Assembly: GCA_024763495.1 (NCBI GenBank)
Contig: JANTFJ010000092.1
Location: forward strand, 1-8,881
DNA length: 8,881 bases
DNA from: Desulfobulbaceae bacterium
GTDB lineage: Bacteria > Desulfobacterota > Desulfobulbia > Desulfobulbales > SURF-16
Reading direction: 5' to 3'
The notes under the pieces: model-generated
What the model saw: only the letters and a program-made list of their open reading frames with translations
Database searches by the model: none
Told to the model about the DNA's origin: nothing
Part shown: one piece after another, positions 1 through 6,086 of the stretch
How the letters are laid out: each line of letters starts with the position of its first letter
Position numbering within the stretch: the first letter of the stretch is position 1
Translations under genes and position numbers: made by a program

Positions 1-81
1 GCCGCCATGTGCCCGTTTCAACGCTCGCGATAATACATCAGGTATATCGCGGCGTTTAAACGGGTGCAGGGTGGTGTTCAT
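1..81 (-). CDS. Possible 5' end of an unidentified ORF leaving the left edge
   Basis: Inside the terminal repeat an ATG at 81 opens a frame, read toward base 1, that has no stop in its 27 visible codons and starts MNTTLHPFKRRD. The other terminal repeat carries the same frame leaving the right edge. I do not recognise the peptide. Against it: 27 open codons can easily occur by chance, the frame crosses a strong palindrome, and this copy has no Shine-Dalgarno sequence close to the ATG. It is listed only because a gene truncated by the window edge cannot be excluded. Confidence 0.15.
   Translation of the reverse strand, partial: MNTTLHPFKRRDIPDVLSRALKRAHGG
12..64. repeat. Imperfect palindrome inside the left terminal repeat
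   Basis: The arm at 12-32 (CCCGTTTCAACGC then TCGCGATA) pairs with 45-64 (TATCGCG then GCGTTTAAACGGG). This gives about 20 base pairs with one mismatch (C19) and one unpaired base (T25), around a 12-base loop. Such a structure is typical of REP/BIME-like units and of the folded ends of single-strand transposons. It is also reminiscent of integron attC, but the boxes do not fit. No T-run follows it, so it is not an intrinsic terminator. Confidence 0.8.
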
Positions 82-130
82 GGAGCGCTTACAAATTTCT
101 TTAACCCTCTAAAGTGGAAAACGACACACA

Positions 131-1198
131 ATGAAAACTATCCATGGCGGCAATATTGTCAGCATGGCAGCAGAACTTGGCTGTCCGGTAACGGAATTAC
201 TTGACATGAGCAGCAACCTTACTCCATCAGGCATGGTTCCGGGCCTGCGGGAAGAATTGATCAACCACCTGGAAGAAATAGCATTTCTTCCTGAAGCTGG
301 CAGCGAAACCCTCCTTGATATCTTCAGCACTCTGCATAACCTTAAAAGCACCGAAGTCCTGGCTGGAAACGGCACCACGGAGTTTATTTTTGCCCTGCCC
401 ATGGCCCTGGAAAACAAAAAAGCCCTGCTGGTTAACCCAACCTATTCCGACTACCAGGTCGCCTGTTCCTGGGCCGGAGTTGAGACAGAAAATTTTTTCC
501 TGGAAAAAGAGGAGGAATTTCAACTTAATTTTTCCAGGCTTGACAGCAGGTTAAGCGGCAAAGAACTGGTCTTTATCTGTAATCCTAACAATCCCACCTC
601 TGTTCTTATTTCCAGCCGGAAGCTCGAGGATTTTATCCGCAGTCATCCAGCCTCCACCTTTGTTATAGATGAATCATATCTCCCCTTTACCAGGGAAAAA
701 TCATTGCTGGATATAGATCTGCCGAAAAATCTTTTTCTTCTCTGTTCTTTGTCAAAAATTTATGGTATTCCAGGGCTGAGGTTAGGATTTATGGTGGCAA
801 CAGAAAATAGTCTGGCCCATTTCTCTGAGCACAGTAAACCCTGGGGAGTTAATCGGCTGGCCCAGGTTGCCGGTGAATTTCTTTTAACAAAGGCGGATGC
901 CTATGTAGAGGAAGTTCAAAAGTTTATCGAAGAAGAACGTCCGGAAATTACTGAAAGACTGGGACTCCTGCCCGGAGTTACCGTAATTCCGGGAGCTGCT
1001 AACTTTATTCTCTGCTCCCTGGCTGGTGACCTGAAGGCTGACCAGCTCAAAGAACGAATGCTTGAGCAAAAAATAATGATTCGCGACTGTTCTACTTTTA
1101 CCGGACTTGATAAAAGTTATTTCAGGATTTCCCTTAAAGACAAAAAAGGGAATCAGCGCTGCCTTGAGGCTTTGCAACGGATATTGTCCCGACCGTGA
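131..1198 (+). CDS. cobD: Threonine-phosphate decarboxylase CobD (PLP-dependent)
   Basis: Decarboxylates L-threonine O-3-phosphate to (R)-1-amino-2-propanol O-2-phosphate, the linker of the cobalamin nucleotide loop; cytosolic. The 355-residue protein has the family length (Salmonella CobD is about 364). It opens with the CobD signature HGGN (5-8) and LLDMSSNLTPSGM, rather than a HisC N-terminus. PLP-fold marks follow: AGNGTTE (78-84), CNPNNPT (150-156), IDESYLPF (179-186), the Schiff-base lysine K209 in SLSKIYGIPGLRLGF, and R332 in YFRISLK. ATG 131 is the only reasonable start, because an in-frame TAA lies at 110-112; its Shine-Dalgarno (GTGGA) is weak and distant. It begins just inside the left terminal repeat, so any partner cobalamin genes upstream are out of view. 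The related enzyme HisC is the main alternative, but the N-terminus argues for CobD. Confidence 0.9.
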   Translation: MKTIHGGNIVSMAAELGCPVTELLDMSSNLTPSGMVPGLREELINHLEEIAFLPEAGSETLLDIFSTLHNLKSTEVLAGNGTTEFIFALPMALENKKALLVNPTYSDYQVACSWAGVETENFFLEKEEEFQLNFSRLDSRLSGKELVFICNPNNPTSVLISSRKLEDFIRSHPASTFVIDESYLPFTREKSLLDIDLPKNLFLLCSLSKIYGIPGLRLGFMVATENSLAHFSEHSKPWGVNRLAQVAGEFLLTKADAYVEEVQKFIEEERPEITERLGLLPGVTVIPGAANFILCSLAGDLKADQLKERMLEQKIMIRDCSTFTGLDKSYFRISLKDKKGNQRCLEALQRILSRP

Positions 1199-1289
1199 GA
1201 ATGATATCGCTTAATAAAGGTTACTGCTCACCGGGTTAGCGAAATGATGGTGCTTAGGGCTCGGTAAAAAGTTATGAGGAAATAATATT

Positions 1290-1805
1290 ATGCGAATTGC
1301 TATTATGGCGGATACCCATGATCATATTCCCAATTTACGTGCCGCAGTCAATTACTGTAATGCCTATGATGTTCATCTGCTGATTCATTGCGGTGATCTT
1401 ATTTCACCCTTTATGCTGGATGAACTTGCCAGGTTCGGCGGCGCTGTTCATCTTATTTATGGAAATAATGTCGGAGACCAGCATCTCATCTCCAGCAGGT
1501 GCGGGGTCAGCTTTCCCTCTATTCATCATCATGGAGTTCTTGGAGCCGCAGAAGCGGGGGGATTAAAAATTGCCTTTCATCATTACCCCCTGGTGGCCAG
1601 GGGAATCGCGACTACCGGCCAGTTTGACATAGTCTGCTGCGGCCATAATCATATTTACCGGGTAGAAAAAATAGATGACTGCCTGTTGATTAATCCCGGA
1701 GAACTGCTGGGCAAGGATGGTCAGCCTGTTTTCGCGATCCTCAACAGTTCCAGCCGGGAGGTGGAAAGGGTTGAAGTAGGAAAGCCCCTTTTCCTTAACT
1801 CTTAA
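1290..1805 (+). CDS. YfcE/MJ0936-family metallophosphoesterase
   Basis: A small calcineurin-like phosphodiesterase of 171 residues, the usual size for the YfcE/MJ0936 group, which hydrolyses phosphodiesters with a two-metal (often Mn) centre. All metal-ligand motifs are present in order: DTH (D8, H10), GDL (D36), GNN (N59), HH (H97/H98) and GHNH (H119, H121). There is no signal peptide or membrane segment, so it should be cytosolic. A good Shine-Dalgarno (GAGGA) lies about 10 bases before ATG 1290. It follows cobD by 91 bases on the same strand and is probably co-transcribed, though nothing links the two functions. The GNN in place of the commoner GNCD is a tolerated variation. The physiological substrate cannot be read from the sequence; the fold and metal site are clear. 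Confidence 0.88.
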   Translation: MRIAIMADTHDHIPNLRAAVNYCNAYDVHLLIHCGDLISPFMLDELARFGGAVHLIYGNNVGDQHLISSRCGVSFPSIHHHGVLGAAEAGGLKIAFHHYPLVARGIATTGQFDIVCCGHNHIYRVEKIDDCLLINPGELLGKDGQPVFAILNSSSREVERVEVGKPLFLNS

Positions 1806-1810
1806 CTGTC

Positions 1811-1862
1811 ACTGTTCAGAAGTAATTCATAGCGGCGACTCCGTGGAGTGCGGCTGAACAGT
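1811..1862. repeat. Inverted repeat just after the phosphoesterase gene
   Basis: ACTGTTCAG (1811-1819) is the exact reverse complement of CTGAACAGT (1854-1862), and the interval holds a second small palindrome, ACTCCGTGGAGT (1838-1849). A further short hairpin, GCAACC-AGGA-GGTTGC, follows at 1866-1881. None is directly followed by a T-run; the nearest is T5 at 1895-1899, 13 bases on. A classical terminator is therefore unlikely, although attenuation of read-through from the phosphoesterase gene is possible. Confidence 0.5.
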
Positions 1863-1869
1863 TGCGCAA

Positions 1870-2056
1870 CCAGGAGGTTGCCCGAGAACAGGCATTTTTC
1901 TCAAATCAGGTAAGTGCCGGACTCCGAGGTATTTTGAAAAAATAAGCGCAGTCATATAGTTGATATCTCGGAGTCTCGCCGGCTCGCTTTCCGGAGCATT
2001 ATTTTTTCAAAATAACACAGAGTTGGGAAAAAGGGCATTCTCGGACAGCCTCCTGG
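1870..2056. repeat. Nested palindromic (MITE-like) element upstream of the S1 gene
   Basis: Three inverted-repeat pairs are packed into about 187 bases. The outer pair, 1870-1888 and 2038-2056, matches 17 of 19 and ends in CCAGG/CCTGG. A perfect 16-bp pair, TATTTTGAAAAAATAA, lies at 1930-1945 and 1999-2014. A perfect 9-bp pair, GACTCCGAG, lies at 1920-1928 and 1967-1975. The middle and inner pairs interlock rather than nest simply, allowing alternative folds. The right outer arm shares the 17-base core ATTCTCGGACAGCCTCC (2037-2053) with both arms of the 8610-8703 element, so the two belong to one repeat family. This element fills most of the 332-base gene-free stretch 1806-2137; 2057-2137 shows only A-rich sequence with no convincing promoter. 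No transposase and no clear target duplication are seen. Confidence 0.7.
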
Positions 2057-2137
2057 AAAAAAATGAATGGGATGGACATCGAACAAAAATAGGTCTGTCC
2101 TCTAACCGCTGTATTCTGAAATAAAAAAAGGTGCGTT

Positions 2138-3397
2138 ATGTCCCCTGAACAACAAGAAAAAGAGACATTAAGTGAAAATCAGTCAATGTCTGATGGTGGA
2201 AGTTTTGCTCAAATGATGAATAAAACCACGGTTGAGCCTGATTTTTTTGAACCTGGCCAGAAGGTCGAAGGAACTGTGGCAGGAATTGACAATGAATGGA
2301 TTTTTCTTGATATCGGCGGTAAAAGCGAAGGTGCGCTCAGCGCCTCAGAACTGCTTGACGAAGATGGCAAACTAACGGTAAAGGAAGGAGATAAGCTTGA
2401 GGCCTATTTCCTCACGGTTGAGCGAAATGAAAAAATTTTCACCACCAAAATGTCCGGAACCGTAGCCCGGGCCCATCTTCAGGAGGCCTTCCGCAGCAAG
2501 ATTCCTCTGGAAGGCAAGGTCAGCAAAGAAATTAAAGGCGGCTATGAGATCAAAATCGGTGCTGTCCGCGCCTTTTGCCCCTATTCCCAGATGGCCCGGC
2601 GCCGGGTAGAGGACAGCAGCCAATTTGTCGATCAGCAGATTGTCTTTAAAATTATTGAATACAAGGAAAACGGGCGGAATATCATAGTCTCCCACCGTTT
2701 GGTGCTTGAAGAAGAACGGGCGGAACAGAAAGCCAAATTGCGGGAAACCCTGGAACCGGGGATGACCGTGACCGGGGAAATTACCTCGCTCCGTGACTTT
2801 GGCGCCTTTGTTGATATTGGCGGAATTGAGGGATTGATTCCGGTATCGGAAATAAGCTGGGGCCGGGTTGAAGACATTCATGCAATCCTGGAGGTTGGCA
2901 AACAGGTCGAGGTTGCGGTCATGAAACTTGACTGGGACAATGACCGTTACTCTTTCAGCCTTAAACAGACCATGCCTGATCCCTGGGAGGCTGTTGCTGA
3001 ACAGTTTCAGGACGGTAAAAATTATAGCGGCAGGGTGGCGCGCCTGACGGATTTCGGGGCCTTTATTACCCTGGCTCCCGGCATAGACGGCCTGGTGCAT
3101 ATCTCTAAATTAGGCGGCGGCCGGAGGATAAATCATCCCCGCGAAGTTGTGCAGCCCGGAGACACCCTTGAGGTGCGGATAGACTCTATTGATATTAATG
3201 GCAAAAGAATGTCCCTCTCTCTCCCCCATATTGAAAATGCCGAAAAAAAAGAAAAGCCGGGCAAAAAAAGAAAATCAGGCCGAAAAGATGAAAATCGGGC
3301 CGATTTCAAGCAATACGAGGCTCAGGAGAAAAAAAATTCCGGCAGCTCCATGGGAACCCTGGGTGATCTCCTGAAACAAAAAATATCAGGGAAGTAG
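2138..3397 (+). CDS. Four-domain S1 RNA-binding protein (RpsA-like)
   Basis: Predicted cytosolic RNA-binding protein, related to ribosomal protein S1 and likely acting in translation or mRNA handling. Its 419 residues carry four S1 (OB-fold) repeats at about 39-105, 121-187, 207-276 and 293-362. The last two are canonical, with the DFGAFVDIGGIEGLIPVSEI and DFGAFITLAPGIDGLVHISKL patterns; the second is the most diverged. A Lys-rich linker (369-398) follows, then a short conserved-looking tail, MGTLGDLLKQKISGK. True proteobacterial S1 usually has six repeats and about 560 residues, so this is more likely a paralogue than the ribosomal protein itself. AGGTG sits four bases before ATG 2138. The long structured leader upstream could affect its expression, since S1 proteins often bind their own leaders, but that is inference. 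It ends 11 bases from the convergent rlmB. Confidence 0.88.
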   Translation: MSPEQQEKETLSENQSMSDGGSFAQMMNKTTVEPDFFEPGQKVEGTVAGIDNEWIFLDIGGKSEGALSASELLDEDGKLTVKEGDKLEAYFLTVERNEKIFTTKMSGTVARAHLQEAFRSKIPLEGKVSKEIKGGYEIKIGAVRAFCPYSQMARRRVEDSSQFVDQQIVFKIIEYKENGRNIIVSHRLVLEEERAEQKAKLRETLEPGMTVTGEITSLRDFGAFVDIGGIEGLIPVSEISWGRVEDIHAILEVGKQVEVAVMKLDWDNDRYSFSLKQTMPDPWEAVAEQFQDGKNYSGRVARLTDFGAFITLAPGIDGLVHISKLGGGRRINHPREVVQPGDTLEVRIDSIDINGKRMSLSLPHIENAEKKEKPGKKRKSGRKDENRADFKQYEAQEKKNSGSSMGTLGDLLKQKISGK

Positions 3398-3408
3398 TTC
3401 CGCTGTAA

Positions 3409-4215
3409 TCAAGCCGACTGCTGCCGGACAATTTCAAAGAGAATAACTGCTGTGGCCACCGAGACATTGAGGGAGTCAAGAGAACCGTGCATGGGGATTG
3501 AGATCAGTGTATCACACTGTTCCCTGACCAGCGGCCTGATGCCCTTTGCTTCGCCGCCCATTACCAGGCAGATTGGGCCGCTGAAATCAGTCTGGTAAAG
3601 ATCCTGCCTGCTGTCAGCCGCTGCCCCGAAAACCCAGAAGCCCTCTTTCTTTAAACGCTGCAGGGTTGTCGTCAGGTTGGTGACCTGGCAGACAGCCAGA
3701 CCAGCCAGGGCTCCGGCGGATATCTTGGCCGCAGTGCCGCCCAGGGGGGCTGAGCGATCTTTGTTGACAATCATCCCAGCTACTCCAGCGGCCGAGGCGG
3801 AACGGCTTATCGCCCCGAGATTATGAGGATCCTGAATAGAATCAAGAACCAGCAAAAGTGGATTTTTTTTGTTTTTAAGCCGGGCAACAAGCTGGTCGAG
3901 ACCAATGGTGGAAATCGCCATAATCCGGGCACAGACTCCCTGATGATTGTGACCGGAGCCGGATAAATGAAAATCGGTCCGAAATTTGACTTTTATTTTT
4001 TCCTGCCGGGCCGTGTCAATTATTTGTTGAATTTTCGGGCTGCTCTTGCCCTTTATCACGGTAATTTCACTGATTCGGGCCGGTGATTTTTTCAAAGCCT
4101 CAAGCAGGGGATGGATGCCCCAGATAATTTCCCGCTCTGAGCTTGACCGGCCGGAACAGTCTGCCTGCTGTTTTGCTTTGCGGTTTAAAGAATATTTTTT
4201 ACGGGAAATTGCCAT
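3409..4215 (-). CDS. rlmB: 23S rRNA (guanosine-2'-O-)-methyltransferase RlmB (TrmH/SpoU family)
   Basis: A SAM-dependent SPOUT enzyme; RlmB methylates the 2'-O of G2251 (E. coli numbering) in the peptidyl-transferase P loop of 23S rRNA. The protein has 268 residues. A basic tail (1-27) precedes the L30e-like substrate-binding domain starting EIIWGIHPLLEAL (about 29-100). The trefoil-knot domain shows all three motifs: LDSIQDPHNLGAISRSA (124-140, with N132 and R138), LVMGGEAKGIRPLV (217-230, with E222) and IPMHGSLDSLNVSVATAV (240-257). It is the last gene of the minus-strand operon, two bases after the gmk stop and without a strong Shine-Dalgarno, so translation is probably coupled to gmk. Other TrmH-type 2'-O-methyltransferases look alike, so the exact target nucleotide is inferred from the family and the WGIHPLLEAL domain. 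Confidence 0.9.
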   Translation of the reverse strand: MAISRKKYSLNRKAKQQADCSGRSSSEREIIWGIHPLLEALKKSPARISEITVIKGKSSPKIQQIIDTARQEKIKVKFRTDFHLSGSGHNHQGVCARIMAISTIGLDQLVARLKNKKNPLLLVLDSIQDPHNLGAISRSASAAGVAGMIVNKDRSAPLGGTAAKISAGALAGLAVCQVTNLTTTLQRLKKEGFWVFGAAADSRQDLYQTDFSGPICLVMGGEAKGIRPLVREQCDTLISIPMHGSLDSLNVSVATAVILFEIVRQQSA

Positions 4216-4217
4216 AT

Positions 4218-4838
4218 TCAGACTGGATCAGCCGAAGGAAGAACCAGGGGAAGACCATCAGCAGTGCGGCGGGTCTGGCTGCGCCGGGCCCAGATAATGG
4301 CACGCAGCATTGCTACAGTTTTATCAAGTGTATCATTTACCAGCAGATAATCATACAAATCAGCAGAAGCTAGTTCCCCGCGGCCATTGGCCAGGCGGAG
4401 GGCAATGGTTTCCGGTGAATCAGTACCACGCTGCCGCAGTCGTCTATCCTGTTCTTCCCAGGAGGGAGGGACAATAAAGACAGTTACCGCATCAGCCAGC
4501 TGTTTTTTTATCAATTTCATGCCCTGGATATCGATATCAAGAAAAACATCAAGTCCCTCGTTTAACTGTTTTTCAAGTGCTGTCCTGCTGGATCCATAAA
4601 AATTGTCATGCACTTTGGCCCATTCCAGGAATTCTCCCTTATCCCGCATCCGGGTAAATGTTTCAACATCAACAAAATGGTAATCAAGCCCATCCTGTTC
4701 CTGACCTCTGGGCTCTCTGGTTGTATGGGAAACCGAAAAAGCCAGATTCGAAACACCTGCCATAATTTCCTTGAGGATCGTGGTTTTTCCGGTACCGGAC
4801 GGGGCCGAAATTATAAAAATACTACCCTTGATCATCAT
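4218..4838 (-). CDS. gmk: Guanylate kinase
   Basis: Phosphorylates GMP to GDP with ATP, an essential step in GTP/dGTP supply and GMP salvage; cytosolic. From ATG 4838 it has 206 residues, the normal length. The P-loop APSGTGKTT lies at 12-20. The GMP-binding region SVSHTTREPRGQEQDGLDY runs from 35 to 53 with R41 and R44 in place. E71, Y81 and the DIDIQG segment (101-106) complete the active site. The reading frame stays open further upstream, but that extension overlaps the RemA-like gene and lacks family similarity. An AGGT lies directly before the double ATG at 4838/4835, and either codon may be used. The start overlaps the 3' end of the upstream DUF370 gene by 17 bases, indicating coupled translation. 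Confidence 0.95.
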   Translation of the reverse strand: MMIKGSIFIISAPSGTGKTTILKEIMAGVSNLAFSVSHTTREPRGQEQDGLDYHFVDVETFTRMRDKGEFLEWAKVHDNFYGSSRTALEKQLNEGLDVFLDIDIQGMKLIKKQLADAVTVFIVPPSWEEQDRRLRQRGTDSPETIALRLANGRGELASADLYDYLLVNDTLDKTVAMLRAIIWARRSQTRRTADGLPLVLPSADPV

Positions 4839-5106
4839 CTTTACCTGGGTTGAAAAAGGCTTGAGATGCAGGGGTAAAACGCTGGGTGAGTGTTTCCGGC
4901 TGCACCGAGGACAAAATAACATGGTTGGTATCAAGAATAATAATCGCCCTGGTGCGACGTCCTTCCGTCACATCAATCAATTTTTTCTGCTGTTTTGCCT
5001 CTTCTTTTAATTTTTTGATCGGCGATGACTTGGGATTGACAACTGCCAGTATCCGACCGGCAGCCACCGAGTTGCCAAAGCCGATATTTATCATTCGTTG
5101 ATTCAT
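4822..5106 (-). CDS. RemA-like DUF370 protein
   Basis: A 94-residue member of the RemA/DUF370 family. In Bacillus, RemA is a ring-forming DNA-binding activator of biofilm matrix genes; in Gram-negative anaerobes its role is unknown. The body INIGFGNSVAAGRILAVV, GRRTRAIIILD and HVILSSVQPETL closely follows the family. With ATG 5106 as start, R18, R50 and R51, reported as key for DNA contact in Bacillus RemA, fall at the same residue numbers. This supports that start over the in-frame TTG at 5133. A GAGGA lies 13 bases before the ATG, slightly far. The last 17 bases overlap gmk, and yicC lies 86 bases upstream. The yicC / DUF370 / gmk order is a recurrent bacterial neighbourhood. Family assignment is strong; DNA binding is inferred. 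Confidence 0.9.
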   Translation of the reverse strand: MNQRMINIGFGNSVAAGRILAVVNPKSSPIKKLKEEAKQQKKLIDVTEGRRTRAIIILDTNHVILSSVQPETLTQRFTPASQAFFNPGKDDDQG

Positions 5107-5192
5107 AATTTTATATTCGTCCTCAGGGTTCAATATTGAGCGTTTACCATTTTCGTTGCGATTCTCTAAAGTCGACAGGCTCCTGATTTATT

Positions 5193-6086
5193 TTATTCTA
5201 AATTTTGCACCTGTTCCCGCATTTTTTCAACTTCATTTTTTAAAACAACGGTAAGATGGGCGATATCCGCATCAGCAATTTTCGAGGCCATGGTATTAAT
5301 TTCACGTAAAAATTCCTGGAGAAGAAAATCCATTCTCCGACCGGCAGGCTCTGCCGGGCCGAGAAAATTTTCAAACTGGCTGATATGGCTTTTCAGCCGG
5401 ACTATTTCTTCGGTAATATCTGATTTGTCGGCAATAATCGCCACTTCCTGGGCCAGACGCCGGGGGTCAAGATCAATTCCTGCCAGTAATTTTGCAAGCC
5501 GTTCCTGTAAAAGCTGTTCTTTTTTACCGAGAAGCTGCGGAAGCACCCCTTCAATTTCAGTAATGGTCGCGCTCAGCAGTCCTAGACGGTCAAGGAGATC
5601 TTTTTTTAGATTTTCTCCTTCCCGCTCGCGCATCTTCCGGCTGTTTTCAAGGGCCCCAGTCATTGCCGGCTCAAGTTCTCTCCAGATTTGCTCCATCTCC
5701 TCCCCGCGGTCAACCGCGACAATTACATCCTTGAAAGTCGCGATAAGTTCAAGATCATGGTCAGTATCAGCTGGCAGCTTAAGATCATGGCGCAGGGTGT
5801 TAAGACAATCCGCGTATTGTCGGGCCAGGCTTAGATCGGCCTGCAGTTTCAGAGCCGCAGCCCGGCCGCCGTTCAACCCTATTGAAACATCAACATGACC
5901 CCGGCTGTAAAATTGACTGATTTCCTTTTTGAGCAATTCCTCAAGACCGGCAAACTGACGAGGAATTTTAACCCTGATATCAAGAAAACGATGATTAACC
6001 GAGCGCAGCTCCACAAGCCAGTTGCGACCGGCAGCATCCTCATTTTCACCCCGGCCGAAACCTGTCATACTTAAAGGATATTTCAT
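5193..6086 (-). CDS. yicC: YicC family endoribonuclease
   Basis: A YicC-like protein of 297 residues, close to the usual 285-295. E. coli YicC is an endoribonuclease connected with small-RNA turnover. The N-terminal YicC domain begins with the signature SMTGFGRGE (6-14) and includes VELRSVNHRFLDI. The C-terminal DUF1732 domain ends with the hallmark GRRMDFLLQEFLREINTM and SKIADADIAHLTVVLKNEVEKMREQ. The central part (about 115-215) is rich in charged helices. Its ATG lies within the stop of rfaE1 as an ATGA overlap, and a clear AAGGT sits seven bases ahead inside rfaE1, so the two are translationally coupled. Its place before the RemA-like gene and gmk is the common arrangement. The RNA target in this organism cannot be inferred. 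Confidence 0.93.
   Translation of the reverse strand: MKYPLSMTGFGRGENEDAAGRNWLVELRSVNHRFLDIRVKIPRQFAGLEELLKKEISQFYSRGHVDVSIGLNGGRAAALKLQADLSLARQYADCLNTLRHDLKLPADTDHDLELIATFKDVIVAVDRGEEMEQIWRELEPAMTGALENSRKMREREGENLKKDLLDRLGLLSATITEIEGVLPQLLGKKEQLLQERLAKLLAGIDLDPRRLAQEVAIIADKSDITEEIVRLKSHISQFENFLGPAEPAGRRMDFLLQEFLREINTMASKIADADIAHLTVVLKNEVEKMREQVQNLE

Larger units (their letters stand above)
1..92. repeat. Left copy of 92-bp terminal inverted repeat
   Basis: Bases 1-92 are the exact reverse complement of 8790-8881, and the match stops at base 93. The repeat begins GCCGCCATGTGCCCG at the very first base of the window, so its true outer limit cannot be seen. It holds an imperfect palindrome (12-64), and its inner 27 bases (66-92) recur at 8737-8763. 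cobD starts only 38 bases inside it. The identity is seen directly. Whether this is a mobile-element end, a dispersed intergenic repeat, or the 5' end of a duplicated gene is not decided by the sequence. A contig ending at a repeat junction would look exactly like this. Confidence 0.95.

Noticed and set aside
12..64. Integron attC site in the terminal repeats
   Set aside because: The fold is similar, but the terminal RYYYAAC / GTTRRRY boxes do not fit, the two copies are inverted relative to each other, and the enclosed genes are chromosomal and not in cassette orientation.
1866..1899. Hairpin plus T5 as intrinsic terminator of the phosphoesterase gene
   Set aside because: The six-bp stem at 1866-1881 is followed by 13 non-T bases before the short T-run at 1895-1899.
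2372..3100. Minus-strand open frame of 242 codons opposite the S1 gene
   Set aside because: It has no recognisable family features and lies wholly antisense to a well-supported four-domain protein; it is open because of the codon bias of that gene.
4839..4934. Longer N-terminus for guanylate kinase from 4934
   Set aside because: The extension overlaps the RemA-like gene, shows no guanylate kinase similarity, and the P-loop spacing and ribosome site fit the ATG at 4838/4835.
5290..5898. Plus-strand open frame of 202 codons opposite yicC, rich in Ser and Arg
   Set aside because: The composition is typical of an antisense shadow and yicC is clearly supported on the other strand.
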